A DNA stretch of 64,000 nt from Pseudomonas weihenstephanensis (GCF_001043055.1 NZ_JYLF01000011.1:1-64000); one strand, 5' to 3'; shown: positions 31,212 to 40,214, numbered from the stretch's first letter. Notes: generated by a model not told the origin, from the letters alone. Translations and numbers: made by a program.

Positions 31212-31470
31212 GCAACACGTTGCGGCGCCAGAGCATCAGGCCAATGGCACACAACCCGGCCAGCAGGTATGGGTTGCCGGGGCTTAGATCCAGCGTCTGT
31301 TCCTTGACGAAAATAATCGGCCCGCAAATTGCGGTCAGCATGCCCGGTACCGCAAAGCCCAAAAACTCCTTGACCCCGCGATTCAAACGGATCGGCAAGC
31401 GCGGCTCAAGAAACAGATAACGGTTGAAAAAAAGAATCAACGCCATCCCGACAATAATCACCCACATCAT
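31159..31470 (-). CDS. azlD: AzlD family branched-chain amino acid transport subunit
   Basis: A 103-residue membrane protein with three to four helices starting MMWVIIVGMALILFFNRYLF. It includes the AzlD hallmark FAVPGMLTAICGPIIF (about 42-57) and ends in a basic tail (LFYLFRRWL). With AzlC it forms an exporter of branched-chain amino acids or related compounds. Its ATG overlaps the azlC stop (ATGA), so the two are coupled. Confidence 0.88.
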   Translation of the reverse strand: MMWVIIVGMALILFFNRYLFLEPRLPIRLNRGVKEFLGFAVPGMLTAICGPIIFVKEQTLDLSPGNPYLLAGLCAIGLMLWRRNVLLSVVCSVALFYLFRRWL

Positions 31471-32162
31471 TCGAAAAACACCCCCGCCCGCTTGCTCAAA
31501 TACCCTGCGGCCATCCCGGCCAGCCCCGCCAGCACAATGGCCGACTCCCACTGCCAGTAACTGAACAGCACCACACTGAGCAGTGAAACCGCCACACAAA
31601 TGACAGTCGGCACATTGCGCACCACGGGCGTGATCAACGCGATAAAAGTCGCGGCAATCGAAAATTCCAGCCCAAGCTGATCCAGCCCCGGAATACTCTT
31701 GCCCAGCACCACGCCGAGCAGCGTGAACAGGTTCCAGCCGATGTACATGCACAAGCCCACGCCCAGTGCGTACCAGCGGTTAAACGTCTGGCGGTCATGG
31801 CTGCTCACCAACGCAAAAAACTCATCCGTCAGTAAAAAACCCAGACCAAACCGCCACTTGGCAGGCAAAGGCGAAACCACAGGGCGCAGGTGCATGGCAT
31901 ACAGCAGATGCTGTGAAGTCAGGAGCAAGGTCGTCAACAGGATAGACAGCGCACTGGCGCCACCTTTGATCATGCCAATTGCCACCAACTGAGCCGCACC
32001 GGCAAACACCAGTACCGACAAACCCTGGCTTTGAGCGGGGGTCAATTGCGCATCAATGGCCGTCGACCCGGCCAGAAGCCCCCAGGGCGCACACGCCAGC
32101 GTCAAGGGAAGACAAGCAATCACGCCACGCATGAACGCGACGCGGGGGATCGAATCAGGCAT
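31467..32162 (-). CDS. azlC: AzlC family branched-chain amino acid transporter subunit
   Basis: A 231-residue inner-membrane protein with the AzlC layout: FMRGVIACLPLTLACAPWGL, QSQGLSVLVFAGAAQLVAIG, then LTTLLLTSQHLLYAMHLRPV and FFALVSSHDR. It pairs with the overlapping azlD downstream. The pair exports branched-chain amino acids in studied relatives; the substrate here is inferred. Confidence 0.9.
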   Translation of the reverse strand: MPDSIPRVAFMRGVIACLPLTLACAPWGLLAGSTAIDAQLTPAQSQGLSVLVFAGAAQLVAIGMIKGGASALSILLTTLLLTSQHLLYAMHLRPVVSPLPAKWRFGLGFLLTDEFFALVSSHDRQTFNRWYALGVGLCMYIGWNLFTLLGVVLGKSIPGLDQLGLEFSIAATFIALITPVVRNVPTVICVAVSLLSVVLFSYWQWESAIVLAGLAGMAAGYLSKRAGVFFE

Positions 32163-32367
32163 TTAAAACTTCCGGGCAGTGGGCAGCGTCAAAGCGTCGC
32201 AACAAACGCGGGCAAAGTCTTGAACAATCTTGCTCAGCGGGCCTTCAAACCCTTGAAATACCGTACTGGCGCGGCTTGGCTCGTTTGACGAAAGACCAAT
32301 CCTGGTCTTAAGTCAGCCCGAATCAATAGCTGTTAACTCCCATCCACAGCTTCCACGAGGAACCATC

Positions 32368-32886
32368 ATGAAAGACCTGAAATCCGCCAAGGAAAACAGA
32401 AAGGCCGATCTGCGGACACCTTCGGCGCTGAGCGATGAAGCCTGCATCAACATTGCAGCCGAAGTGAATGCGCTGCTGGCTGATACGTTCGCCATTTACA
32501 TGAAGACCAAAAACTTTCACTGGCACATGTCCGGCCCGCACTTTCGCGACTTCCATCTGCTGCTGGATGAGCAATCCGATCAAATTTTCGCCACCACAGA
32601 CGCCATCGCCGAACGCGTGCGCAAGCTGGGGCGCACCACCATTCGCTCTATAGGTCACATCAAAAAGCTGCAACGCCTGCTGGATAATGATGCCGATTTC
32701 GTGACCCCGGAAGACATGCTGGCCGAACTGCGCGAAGACAACATTCAACTGGCGGCCTACATGCGCGAAACCCACGACATGTGTTCCGAGCTGGGCGACG
32801 TGGCCACCACCAGCCTGCTGGAAAACTGGATTGATGAAGCTGAGCGCCGCGTCTGGTTCCTGTTTGAATCGTCGCGTACCAAATAA
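32368..32886 (+). CDS. Dps/ferritin-like DNA-protection protein
   Basis: A 172-residue Dps-family protein. The ferroxidase segment is intact: KTKNFHWHMSGPHFRDFH followed by LLLDEQSDQI, containing the conserved His, Asp and Glu ligands. The C-terminal helix (LENWIDEAERRVWFLFESS) is also typical. Dps proteins form dodecamers that oxidise and store iron and protect DNA in stress. CACGAGGAACC precedes the ATG. A strong bidirectional terminator follows directly. Confidence 0.9.
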   Translation: MKDLKSAKENRKADLRTPSALSDEACINIAAEVNALLADTFAIYMKTKNFHWHMSGPHFRDFHLLLDEQSDQIFATTDAIAERVRKLGRTTIRSIGHIKKLQRLLDNDADFVTPEDMLAELREDNIQLAAYMRETHDMCSELGDVATTSLLENWIDEAERRVWFLFESSRTK

Positions 32887-32887
32887 A

Positions 32888-32926
32888 CTAAAACGGCGGA
32901 TTGATCGTGATCAATCCGCCGTTTTA
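32888..32926. terminator. Terminator after Dps-like gene
   Basis: TAAAACGGCGGATTGATC (32889-32906) and its exact complement GATCAATCCGCCGTTTTA (32909-32926) make an 18-bp stem with T-rich ends both ways. Confidence 0.85.
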
Positions 32927-33032
32927 GATGAATTTTGTTTCACCCAGCCAGTGAATGTCAGGCGGTATATTGCCCCTGCTCATTCAATGAACCCTTCGCC
33001 CGCACCCTCCCCCGCGGGCTTTTTTTTGCCCC

Positions 33033-33974
33033 TCAAATACCTTGTTTGAACACCAGCGCTTTCAAACCGCATTCGGCGTCTGCGTCCGGGAACTCCGGGG
33101 GATTGTCAAGGCGCTGCTCAAAACGCAAACCCGGCGCATGCTCGGTCACGCCATCGATCAAAAAGTCTGATCCCAGCGAAGGATCATTCATGCACGCCAG
33201 AACCAGACCGTTTTCACTCAACAGTTCCGGCAGGCGTCGCACTACCCGCTGGTAATCCTTGGTCAACAGAAAGCTGCCTTTCTGAAAGGACGGCGGGTCG
33301 ATGATGACAAGATCATAGGGACCGGTACTTTTTACCTTGCCCCATGACTTGAACAGCTCGTGCCCCAGAAACGTCACCTTGCTCATGTCATGGCCATTGA
33401 GACGATGATTGTCGCGGCCACGGCTCAAGGCCGCGCGGGACATGTCGAGGTTAACCACATGCTGTGCCCCACCGGCAATCGCAGCCACCGAGAACCCGCA
33501 GGTGTAGGCAAACAGATTCAACACCCGCTTGCCTTCGGCCTGCGCTTTGACCCAATCACGGCCATACCGCATGTCGAGAAACAGCCCATTGTTCTGTTTG
33601 CGCCCCAGGTCCACCCGATAGCGCAACCCGCCTTCGGTCAGCGTGCATTCATCAATGGGCTCACCCACCAGCCATTCACTGTCGCTTTGCAACGTGTAGC
33701 GATGCTGCACGACCAATGTGTGCGCACCACACGCTTGCCACACCGGGGTATGCGCAAGGTCCAGCAGCAGCGCTTTCAGCGCAACCAGTGATGGCGCTTC
33801 AGGCTCTTTGAACAGCGAAACCAGCACCACGCCTTGCAGCCAGTCCACCGTGAGCTGCTCCAATCCCGGCCAGCAACGACCGCGCCCGTGAAACAGACGT
33901 CGGGTTTCGTCGGGCACGTTTTCAAGCGCAGACAGAAGATGCAGATGGAGGGTGGACAGCGCTTGAGGGGTCAT
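33033..33974 (-). CDS. Class I SAM methyltransferase (RlmI/RlmK-like)
   Basis: A 313-residue methyltransferase resembling the catalytic half of RlmI/RlmK-type 23S rRNA methyltransferases: QNNGLFLDMRYGRDWV before the SAM site, VLNLFAYTCGFSVAAI (motif I, about 151-166), NLDMSRAALSRGRDN (motif II), LVIIDPPSFQKGSF (motif IV, about 227-240) and CMNDPSLGSDFL. It lacks the N-terminal PUA domain of RlmI. A nucleic-acid (rRNA) substrate is likely by family; the exact base is not assigned. Confidence 0.82.
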   Translation of the reverse strand: MTPQALSTLHLHLLSALENVPDETRRLFHGRGRCWPGLEQLTVDWLQGVVLVSLFKEPEAPSLVALKALLLDLAHTPVWQACGAHTLVVQHRYTLQSDSEWLVGEPIDECTLTEGGLRYRVDLGRKQNNGLFLDMRYGRDWVKAQAEGKRVLNLFAYTCGFSVAAIAGGAQHVVNLDMSRAALSRGRDNHRLNGHDMSKVTFLGHELFKSWGKVKSTGPYDLVIIDPPSFQKGSFLLTKDYQRVVRRLPELLSENGLVLACMNDPSLGSDFLIDGVTEHAPGLRFEQRLDNPPEFPDADAECGLKALVFKQGI

Positions 33975-34293
33975 CGTGTGAGCCGGTCATTTCAAAGGGC
34001 GAGCATTTTACACAATTGCCACGCGATACGATGGCTTGGCGCAGACCGATGAAGCGCCTGTTCAGCGTGCGCTCAGCTTTGTACTGCTACCCTTCCAGCA
34101 GGCAGGCGATATGGCCGACTGTCAGTGCACATCTGGCAAACACGAAACGTATGATTTACGCGAAAAAGGTGCTCTAAACGCCCGTTTACTCACGCATTTA
34201 CGCGATTATTGATACATACTCTCTAAGTGTAACGTGATGTGTATAACAGCACTGACAGCCAGGCACTTCCTAACCTTTATTGAGTCAATCTGC
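33975..34293. other. Intergenic region upstream of pbpG
   Basis: A 319-base gap between the divergent methyltransferase and pbpG. It is AT-rich near 34190-34235 and likely holds the pbpG promoter. No gene, repeat or RNA that I can support. Confidence 0.45.
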
Positions 34294-35232
34294 GTGAAAA
34301 TTCATCTTTCGATTCTTGGCCTATTTTTAGTTCTTACAGGCACCGCTGCTTGCTCAGTCGCCGCAGCGAATGAGAGCACCTCAGCACCGCGCGACACATC
34401 ACAACTGCACATCGCTTCAGGCAGCGCGATGTTGGTTGATCTGCAAACCAACAAGATCATCTACGCCAGCAACCCCGACGTGGTGGTGCCGATTGCTTCG
34501 GTCTCCAAGCTGATGACCGCTATGGTGGTGCTCGATGCCAAACTGCCAATGAATGAGTACATCGCGGTCAACATCAACGACACGCCAGAAATGAAAGGCG
34601 TGTTTTCACGGGTCAAGCTTGGCAGTGAGCTGACCCGCCACGACATGATGCTGATTACATTGATGTCCTCTGAAAACCGTGCCGCTGCCACCCTCGCCCA
34701 CCATTACCCTGGCGGTTACGTGGCGTTTATTGCCGCCATGAACGCCAAGGCCAAAAGCCTGGGCATGATGCACACCCATTACGTTGAGCCGACCGGCCTG
34801 TCGATTCACAACGTGTCCACCGCCCGCGACCTGAGCAAACTACTGGCCGCCGCGCGTAAATACCCGATGCTGAGCCAGTTGAGCACCACCAAAGAAAAAA
34901 CCGTGGCGTTCAGAAAACCGAATTACACCCTGGGTTTTCACAACACCGATCACCTGGTGAACAAGGACAAGTGGAACATCAAAATCACCAAGACCGGGTT
35001 CACCAATCAGGCCGGGCACTGCCTGGTGCTGGTGACTGAAATGGGCAACCGGCCGGTATCGCTGGTGATTCTGGATGCGTTCGGCAAATACACGCATTTT
35101 GCCGACGCCAGCCGTATCCGCAACTGGATAGAAACCGGCAGAAGCGGCAGCGTGCCGGATGTAGCCCTGCGCTACAAAGCGGACAAAAACCTTAAAGCAC
35201 GTCCAGCCGCCCAGCCTCACACCCCAAAGTAA
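34294..35232 (+). CDS. pbpG: D-alanyl-D-alanine endopeptidase (PBP7-like)
   Basis: A 312-residue low-molecular-weight penicillin-binding protein of the S11 family. The GTG at 34294 gives a signal peptide ([20 protein letters not shown]); an ATG 20 codons upstream would spoil it. Catalytic motifs are complete: SxxK in [14 protein letters not shown], SxN in [13 protein letters not shown] and KTG in [14 protein letters not shown]. PbpG cleaves cross-links in periplasmic peptidoglycan, helping wall growth. Pro/Ala-rich tail. Confidence 0.9.
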   Translation: MKIHLSILGLFLVLTGTAACSVAAANESTSAPRDTSQLHIASGSAMLVDLQTNKIIYASNPDVVVPIASVSKLMTAMVVLDAKLPMNEYIAVNINDTPEMKGVFSRVKLGSELTRHDMMLITLMSSENRAAATLAHHYPGGYVAFIAAMNAKAKSLGMMHTHYVEPTGLSIHNVSTARDLSKLLAAARKYPMLSQLSTTKEKTVAFRKPNYTLGFHNTDHLVNKDKWNIKITKTGFTNQAGHCLVLVTEMGNRPVSLVILDAFGKYTHFADASRIRNWIETGRSGSVPDVALRYKADKNLKARPAAQPHTPK

Positions 35233-35270
35233 AACCCGTTACCCAGGCCCGCAGCAATGCCGGGTCTGGA

Positions 35271-35511
35271 TCAACGTCGCTTAATTGCTTGCTGACGGGG
35301 ATGCAGGGCGCATTCGTTGTCGAGCAACAGGCTTGCGAGCGCGCCGAACTGTTCAGGGCCATATTCAACCTGCCCGGTGCTGAGACGCTTCTCACAGCCC
35401 CATAGAGGGTGCGCATTTGACGCTTGTGCGCTCTCGTGCAAGCGCGCCAGGTAAAAGTGCAGGCACTTGCCTCGGGGAGAGGTCGAAGACAAATGCCTGC
35501 GTGCTGCTCAT
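35271..35511 (-). pseudogene. Small gene with apparent frameshift
   Basis: From the ATG at 35511 (TGATG overlap with the gene before) the frame reads MSSTQAFVFDLSPR, then turns to nonsense-like sequence and stops at 35392. The frame one base over continues from the same point as GKCLHFYLARLHESAQASNA to a natural-looking end ...ALHPRQQAIKRR at 35271. A one-base shift in the run of C/G near 35475 would join them into an 80-residue protein. This is either a true pseudogene or a sequencing indel; alternatively the second frame starts on its own at a TTG (35492). Confidence 0.5.
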
Positions 35512-35639
35512 CAGCTTTTTGCGTCCGGCTTTTTGGGTTTTTTGATGGTTTCGAGGGTGCTCTCCCGCGGTCGACGCTTGGCTTCTTCCAAAGGAATGAA
35601 TAGCCCGGTGACTGCATCTCGCGCGCGTTTGTTCTTCAT
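35511..35639 (-). CDS. Very small basic protein (42 aa)
   Basis: A 42-residue basic protein starting MKNKRARDAVTGLFIPLEEA and ending in a Lys-rich tail (TIKKPKKPDAKS). AGGTGA lies 5 bases before the ATG, and its stop overlaps the next start as TGATG. No known domain. The short length leaves some doubt, but start signal and coupling favour a real gene. Confidence 0.55.
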   Translation of the reverse strand: MKNKRARDAVTGLFIPLEEAKRRPRESTLETIKKPKKPDAKS

Positions 35640-35779
35640 CTACTTCACCTGCGGGTGGTGCCAAACACCGTATGTGTTCGGCCAGTGCTCTACAGGCTAG
35701 TTGAAGAAAAAACGCTTTATCGCCCACAGAAACAAACGCTTGCAGATCTGTGCGCGCGGCTCACACCCCCCTGAAACAA

Positions 35780-35807
35780 AGAACCCCGCCTGATGAGACG
35801 GGGTTCA
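35780..35807 (-). terminator. Terminator of ibpA
   Basis: AACCCCG (35782-35788) and CGGGGTT (35799-35805) form a hairpin 23 bases beyond the ibpA stop. Confidence 0.65.
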
Positions 35808-35827
35808 TGGCTAGCACCTGCTGTGGA

Positions 35828-36277
35828 TCAGTGTTGCAGCGCTGGCTGCTCCCCATTGATAGGGATGCGTTTGGCTTTCGCCTCTTCAGGCACGACCCGT
35901 TGCAGATCAATACTTAGCAGGCCATTGCTCAAGTTGGCGCCTTTGATCTCGATATGGTCGTCGAGACGGAAGGACAATTTGAATGCCCGTTGCGCAATAC
36001 CCTGATGCAAATAGGTCAAGCCTTCATCATTGCTGGCTTCACGTTTGCTACCACTGACGCTCAGCACACCTTTTTCAACTTGCAGGTCCAGGTCATCTTG
36101 CTGGAAGCCTGCCGCCGCGACGACGATGCGATAGCTGTCTTCGCCACGTTTTTCTACGTTGTAAGGTGGGTAGCCCCCACTGGTGTCATTACGCAGCGCT
36201 GTTTCGAACAAATCACTAAAACGGTCAAAGCCGACAGAATTACGGAACAGTGGCGCCAGAGAAAATGCAGTGCTCAT
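35828..36277 (-). CDS. ibpA: Small heat-shock protein (Hsp20) IbpA
   Basis: A 149-residue alpha-crystallin chaperone starting MSTAFSLAPLFRNSVGFDRF. The crystallin domain runs about 38-130 (YPPYNVEKRGEDSYRIVVAA, KGVLSVSGSKR, LHQGIAQRAFKLSFRL), ending in the I-x-I-like RIPING motif that docks subunits. It binds aggregating proteins under heat. It has a sigma-32-type promoter and a ROSE-like thermometer in its leader, so control is at both transcription and translation. Confidence 0.93.
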   Translation of the reverse strand: MSTAFSLAPLFRNSVGFDRFSDLFETALRNDTSGGYPPYNVEKRGEDSYRIVVAAAGFQQDDLDLQVEKGVLSVSGSKREASNDEGLTYLHQGIAQRAFKLSFRLDDHIEIKGANLSNGLLSIDLQRVVPEEAKAKRIPINGEQPALQH

Positions 36278-36280
36278 AAT

Positions 36281-36337
36281 TTATGCCTCCTGATTTCAGC
36301 GAGTTTTTTATTCGCGACCCGGTTTCGGCATCGCGTA
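36281..36337 (-). promoter_or_regulatory. ROSE-like RNA thermometer in the ibpA leader
   Basis: On the minus strand the ribosome site AGGAGG is paired: CTC-G-CTG (36303-36297) with CAG-GAG (36292-36287) around an AAAT loop. The bulged G opposite the Shine-Dalgarno matches the UYGCU signature of ROSE elements. A second hairpin, CGCGA...TCGCG, lies just upstream. Confidence 0.75.
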
Positions 36338-36342
36338 CCCAC

Positions 36343-36371
36343 TAAATAAGGACCGGCAAAATCATTTCAAG
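36343..36371 (-). promoter_or_regulatory. Sigma-32-type heat-shock promoter of ibpA
   Basis: CTTGAAA (36371-36365) and CCTTATTTA (36351-36343) are 13 bp apart on the minus strand, close to the heat-shock consensus. Confidence 0.65.
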
Positions 36372-36399
36372 GGGCTTTTTCAAATTTTTTTTGGGCCGA

Positions 36400-37359
36400 T
36401 CAAATCGCGCCCTCAGGCGGGTTATTCACCAGATACCGCACCTTTTCACAATCGGTTTCGCGGCGCATGGCGTTGAACAGCACCGTCGCCTCAGGGTAAT
36501 TACGCGTCAACATGGCCAGCCATTGCTTGAGCCGGCCCGGCGCTGAACGCGGGGTCAACTGGGCCTGCGCCTGCGCCCAGAAATCGCGAATCATGGGCTG
36601 CAAATCGGCCCAGGTCATTTCAACGATCTCCTCGCCCGCACGGGCGGCGGCGATCTGGCGTGCCAGGTCGGGGCGCGAGACCAGGCCGCGCCCCAGCATG
36701 ATGTCTTCAGCACCGCTGATTTCCCGGCAACGCCGCCAGTCATCGACCGACCAAATATCGCCATTGGCAAAGACCGGCACGTTGACGGCCTCTTGCACTT
36801 GCGCGATGTACTCCCAATGCGCAGGTGGTTTATAGCCGTCCATCTTGGTTCGGGCATGCACCACGATCTGACTCGCACCGCCCTCAGCCAGCGCAATGGC
36901 ACATTCATTGGCGCTGTCGGGAGTATCGAAACCCAGACGCATTTTGGCCGTGACCGGGATATGCGCGGGCACGGTGCGCCGCACCTGCAACAAGATCGCG
37001 TGCAGCAACTCAGGCTCTTTGAGCAGTACGGCGCCGCCGCGCGACTTGTTCACCGTTTTGGCCGGGCAACCGAAATTCAGGTCGATGACCTCAGAACCCA
37101 GCTGGCAAGCCAGTGCCGCGTTATCCGCCAGGCACGCCGGGTCCGAACCCAGCAACTGCACACGCAGCGGCACCCCGGCACGGGTTTTGGCGCCGTGCTG
37201 GAGTTCAGGGGCAAACTTGTGGAAGTAGGCTTCTGGTAGCAGGCGCTCAGTAACCCGAATAAATTCGGTCACGCACCAATCAATACCGCCGGTGCGGGTC
37301 AGGACATCACGCAGGATGTTGTCGACCAACCCCTCCATCGGCGCCAAAGCAATTTGCAT
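36400..37359 (-). CDS. dusC: tRNA-dihydrouridine(16) synthase DusC
   Basis: A 319-residue flavoenzyme. The TIM barrel begins [20 protein letters not shown] (the DusC form of the PMxGV motif). The active-site loop has [20 protein letters not shown] with catalytic Cys at about 98, followed by [15 protein letters not shown] and [11 protein letters not shown]. It reduces U16 in tRNA using NADPH and FMN. It is followed in direction of transcription by ibpA's separate promoter, so it is monocistronic or co-transcribed with the thioesterase upstream. Confidence 0.92.
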   Translation of the reverse strand: MQIALAPMEGLVDNILRDVLTRTGGIDWCVTEFIRVTERLLPEAYFHKFAPELQHGAKTRAGVPLRVQLLGSDPACLADNAALACQLGSEVIDLNFGCPAKTVNKSRGGAVLLKEPELLHAILLQVRRTVPAHIPVTAKMRLGFDTPDSANECAIALAEGGASQIVVHARTKMDGYKPPAHWEYIAQVQEAVNVPVFANGDIWSVDDWRRCREISGAEDIMLGRGLVSRPDLARQIAAARAGEEIVEMTWADLQPMIRDFWAQAQAQLTPRSAPGRLKQWLAMLTRNYPEATVLFNAMRRETDCEKVRYLVNNPPEGAI

Positions 37360-37433
37360 GGGTGACTCTCATAAAAAACGTGCCGCAGTTTACGGTGTTC
37401 CGTGGGGAATCGGTATCAAGCCGTGAGCCTTTG

Positions 37434-37868
37434 TCATCCGGTAACGACCGCCGGGCCATAGCCTTCCAGGAACTCAGGCGGCAAGCGCTTGGCTTTGCCA
37501 CTGGACAGCTCGATACACACAAAGGTGGTGTGCGCGCGCAGCAAGGTCTTGCCATCGCAGGGCCTTACCAGTTGGAAGCGGCGAGTCATGCGCAGGCGCT
37601 GGTCACAGTCAACAATCCAGGTGGCCAGCTGTAATTCGTCGCCTTCATAGGCGCTGGCCAGATAGTCGATTTCATGCCGGGCCACCGCCATGGCACGGTC
37701 CAGACGCCGGTATTCGGTCAGGTCCAGACCCAGGCGCTGTGAGTGCCGCCAAGCGCACCGCTCAAGCCACACGACATAGGCTGCGTTGTTGGCATGCCCA
37801 AACCCGTCAATGTCTTCAGCCTGCACCTGTAGGTCAATGATGAATGGCGTTGCCAAATCCCACGTCAT
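37434..37868 (-). CDS. Acyl-CoA thioesterase (4HBT hot-dog family)
   Basis: A 144-residue hot-dog thioesterase starting MTWDLATPFIIDLQVQAEDI at 37868, with GGAG upstream. The 4HBT signature IDGFGHANNAAYVVWLERCA (about 20-39) includes the catalytic Asp/Asn region; then VARHEIDYLASAYEGDEL and RRFQLVRPCDGKTLLRAHTT. It resembles YbgC-like acyl-CoA thioesterases. The substrate chain is not determined by sequence. Confidence 0.88.
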   Translation of the reverse strand: MTWDLATPFIIDLQVQAEDIDGFGHANNAAYVVWLERCAWRHSQRLGLDLTEYRRLDRAMAVARHEIDYLASAYEGDELQLATWIVDCDQRLRMTRRFQLVRPCDGKTLLRAHTTFVCIELSSGKAKRLPPEFLEGYGPAVVTG

Positions 37869-37954
37869 GCCCAGCTCCACGCTCCAATAAAGGGCGCAGT
37901 GTAACGCAGGGTTAGAAGGAGGTGCAGCGACAGGCTTAAAACGCAGACAAACAA

Positions 37955-38003
37955 AAGGGCCATTCAATAATTGAATGACCCTTAAAAATCCCGCAGAGCG
38001 GGT
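37955..38003 (-). terminator. Tandem terminators after the tRNA cluster
   Basis: On the minus strand CCCGC-TCT-GCGGG followed by ATTTTT (37984-38002) precedes a longer hairpin AAGGGTCATTCAAT / ATTGAATGGCCCTT with TTTTG (37955-37983). Confidence 0.8.
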
Positions 38004-38008
38004 AATCG

Positions 38009-38084
38009 TGGCGTCCCCTAGGGGACTCGAACCCCTGTTACCGCCGTGAAAGGGCGGTGTCCTAGGCCACTAGACGAAGGGGAC
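38009..38084 (-). tRNA. tRNA-Glu(TTC), copy 2
   Basis: Cloverleaf from GTCCCCTTCGTCTAG through the anticodon loop CTTTCAC (anticodon TTC) and T arm GGGGTTCGAGTCCCC to an encoded CCA (38011-38009). Apparently identical to 38287-38362. Confidence 0.95.
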
Positions 38085-38160
38085 ACAAACCCTTCTAACA
38101 GTGATCAAGCTTAAGCTTGATCGATTCAACGCCAGTGTGGCCCGACGTTGAACTGTAAAT

Positions 38161-38236
38161 TGGTGGAGCTAAACGGGATCGAACCGTTGACCTCCTGCAT
38201 GCCATGCAGGCGCTCTCCCAGCTGAGCTATAGCCCC
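38161..38236 (-). tRNA. tRNA-Ala(GGC), copy 2
   Basis: Cloverleaf from GGGGCTATAGCTCAGCTGG through anticodon loop ATGGCAT (GGC) and T arm CGGTTCGATCCCG to encoded CCA (38163-38161). Apparently identical to 38438-38513. Confidence 0.95.
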
Positions 38237-38286
38237 GATTTATCGCCTGGCGGCGGAGCAACACCGAAGTGCTGCTTCTGTAAAAC

Positions 38287-38362
38287 TGGCGTCCCCTAGG
38301 GGACTCGAACCCCTGTTACCGCCGTGAAAGGGCGGTGTCCTAGGCCACTAGACGAAGGGGAC
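38287..38362 (-). tRNA. tRNA-Glu(TTC), copy 1
   Basis: Same sequence as the tRNA-Glu at 38009-38084: anticodon TTC, encoded CCA at 38289-38287. It lies between the two tRNA-Ala genes. Confidence 0.95.
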
Positions 38363-38437
38363 ACAAACCTTCTAACTGATCAGCGCTGAGTGCTGATCGA
38401 TTCAATGCCGGTGTGGCCAGGCAGTGAACTGTAAATT

Positions 38438-38513
38438 TGGTGGAGCTAAACGGGATCGAACCGTTGACCTCCTGCATGCCATGCAGGCGCTCTCCCAGCT
38501 GAGCTATAGCCCC
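38438..38513 (-). tRNA. tRNA-Ala(GGC), copy 1
   Basis: First tRNA of the cluster in direction of transcription; anticodon GGC, encoded CCA at 38440-38438. Its 5' end is about 33 bases from the predicted transcription start. Confidence 0.95.
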
Positions 38514-38552
38514 AAACAGTCAGTGTTGCTTGTTGCTGTGTGGACGGGGCGC

Positions 38553-38581
38553 ATATTAAGACTGGATCGGGAGGCTGTCAA
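38553..38581 (-). promoter_or_regulatory. Promoter of the tRNA cluster
   Basis: TTGACA (38581-38576) and TAATAT (38558-38553) are 17 bp apart on the minus strand, followed by GCGCCCCG, a GC-rich discriminator as found at stringently controlled stable-RNA promoters. Confidence 0.8.
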
Positions 38582-38732
38582 ACTTATTTTCAAAGTTTTT
38601 TAAAAAAAATGGTCGAGAGAACAACCACTTACCCTTCCCGGCCCGTAAATACAGGCCAAACCTTCAGTACAAGCGCGTAGCAACTACCGCCAGACGCCGC
38701 CTTCGGCAGCGGCTACACGCCTTACATTCTGA

Positions 38733-40214
38733 TCAACCGATTGCGTTGAACAGTTTTTCCCACTCTTTGTTTTCTTTCTTCGACACGCCGCCCAGCAAGT
38801 CCAGCGCCTGACGCAGACGGAAACGGGTCAGGTCCGGCCCCAGAATTTCCATTGCATCGAGCACCGACACCGAGCTGGCTTGGCCGGTGATCGAGGCAAA
38901 CATCAGCGGCATCGCATCGCGCAGCTTCAACTCAAGGGACTCGACCACTGTTTGAATGCAGCCGGTGATCGCCTCTTTTTCCCACTGACGCAGGCTTTCA
39001 AGCTTCCATAGAATCAGTTGCATCAGCTGACGCACTTGATCGCCGGACAACTTCTTGTGCTCAAACAGCTTGGCATCCAGCTGCACGCCGCCCGAGAAGA
39101 AGAACTCGGCCAACGGTGCGATCTGGCTGAAAGTTTCAACCCGGCCCTGAACCAGCGGCGCGATTTTCATCATGTACTCAGGGTTCAACGCCCATTGCTG
39201 CACACGGCTAGCGAATTCTTCGAGTGGCAGGTCGCGCAGCCACTGGCCATTGAGCCAGGACAGTTTCTCAACGTCAAAGATCGGCCCGCCCAGCGATACA
39301 CGGGACAGATCAAAGTTGTCGACCATTTCTTGCAGCGAGAACTTCTCGCGCTCATCCGGCATCGACCAACCCATGCGCCCCAAGTAGTTGAGCATCGCTT
39401 CAGGCATGAAGCCCATGCGCTCGTAGAACGTCACCGATGTCGGGTTTTTACGCTTGGACAGCTTGCTCTTGTCCGGGTTACGCAGCAGCGGCATGTAGCA
39501 CAGCTGCGGCTGCTCCCAACCAAAGTATTCGTAAAGCAGAATCAGTTTCGGCGCTGACGGCAGCCATTCTTCGCCACGCAGTACGTGGGTGATGCCCATC
39601 AAGTGGTCATCGACCACGTTGGCCAGGAAGTACGTCGGCAAGCCGTCGGTCTTCATCAGCACTTGCATGTCCATACGATCCCACGGGATCTCGACGTCGC
39701 CACGCAGCAGGTCCGGCACCACGCACACACCTTCGCTCGGTACTTTCATGCGGATCACGTGCGGTTCGCCAGCGGCCAGGCGCTGCGCCACTTCTTCTTT
39801 GGACAGCAACAGCGCGCGGCCGTCGTAGCGCGGGGTTTCACCCTTGGCCATTTGCTCGGCGCGCATCTGGTCGAGTTCTTCGCCAGTACAGAAGCACGGG
39901 AACGCATACCCCATGTCGACCAGTTGCTGGGTGTACTGCTTGTAAATGTCGCTGCGTTCGCTTTGACGATACGGACCGTGCGGGCCACCGACATCCGGGC
40001 CTTCGCTCCAGGTGATGCCCAACCAGCGCAAGGCATCGTAGATCTGCTGCTCAGACTCACGGGTCGAACGCAGTTGGTCAGTGTCTTCGATCCGCAGGAT
40101 GAACTCGCCGCCATGCTGCTTGGCGAAGCAGTAGTTGAACAAAGCGATGTAAGCGGTGCCTACGTGAGGGTCGCCGGTAGGCGATGGCGCGATGCGCGTG
40201 CGAACGGTGGTCAT
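38733..40214 (-). CDS. gltX: Glutamyl-tRNA synthetase
   Basis: A 493-residue class I synthetase starting [20 protein letters not shown]. The HIGH-like motif is [13 protein letters not shown] (9-21) and the KMSKS-like loop [10 protein letters not shown] (about 247). The Glu-binding region has [14 protein letters not shown], and the C-terminal anticodon domain is helical. It charges tRNA-Glu. The ATG at 40214 fits the family start; a long in-frame extension upstream is spurious. Two tRNA-Glu genes lie just downstream, the usual Pseudomonas arrangement. Confidence 0.96.
   Translation of the reverse strand: MTTVRTRIAPSPTGDPHVGTAYIALFNYCFAKQHGGEFILRIEDTDQLRSTRESEQQIYDALRWLGITWSEGPDVGGPHGPYRQSERSDIYKQYTQQLVDMGYAFPCFCTGEELDQMRAEQMAKGETPRYDGRALLLSKEEVAQRLAAGEPHVIRMKVPSEGVCVVPDLLRGDVEIPWDRMDMQVLMKTDGLPTYFLANVVDDHLMGITHVLRGEEWLPSAPKLILLYEYFGWEQPQLCYMPLLRNPDKSKLSKRKNPTSVTFYERMGFMPEAMLNYLGRMGWSMPDEREKFSLQEMVDNFDLSRVSLGGPIFDVEKLSWLNGQWLRDLPLEEFASRVQQWALNPEYMMKIAPLVQGRVETFSQIAPLAEFFFSGGVQLDAKLFEHKKLSGDQVRQLMQLILWKLESLRQWEKEAITGCIQTVVESLELKLRDAMPLMFASITGQASSVSVLDAMEILGPDLTRFRLRQALDLLGGVSKKENKEWEKLFNAIG

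Larger units (their letters stand above)
38009..38513. repeat. Tandem duplication of a tRNA-Ala/tRNA-Glu unit
   Basis: The Ala-Glu pair with its spacer is repeated at an offset of 277-278 bp; the spacers also share ACACAAACC-TTCTAAC and GATCGATTCAA-GCC-GTGTGGCC segments with small differences. Confidence 0.85.

Noticed and set aside
33000-33030. CCCGCGGG with T-run as an independent terminator
   Set aside because: Stem is very short; the 18-bp hairpin at 32888-32926 already explains termination of the Dps-like gene. It could be a second weak terminator but evidence is thin.
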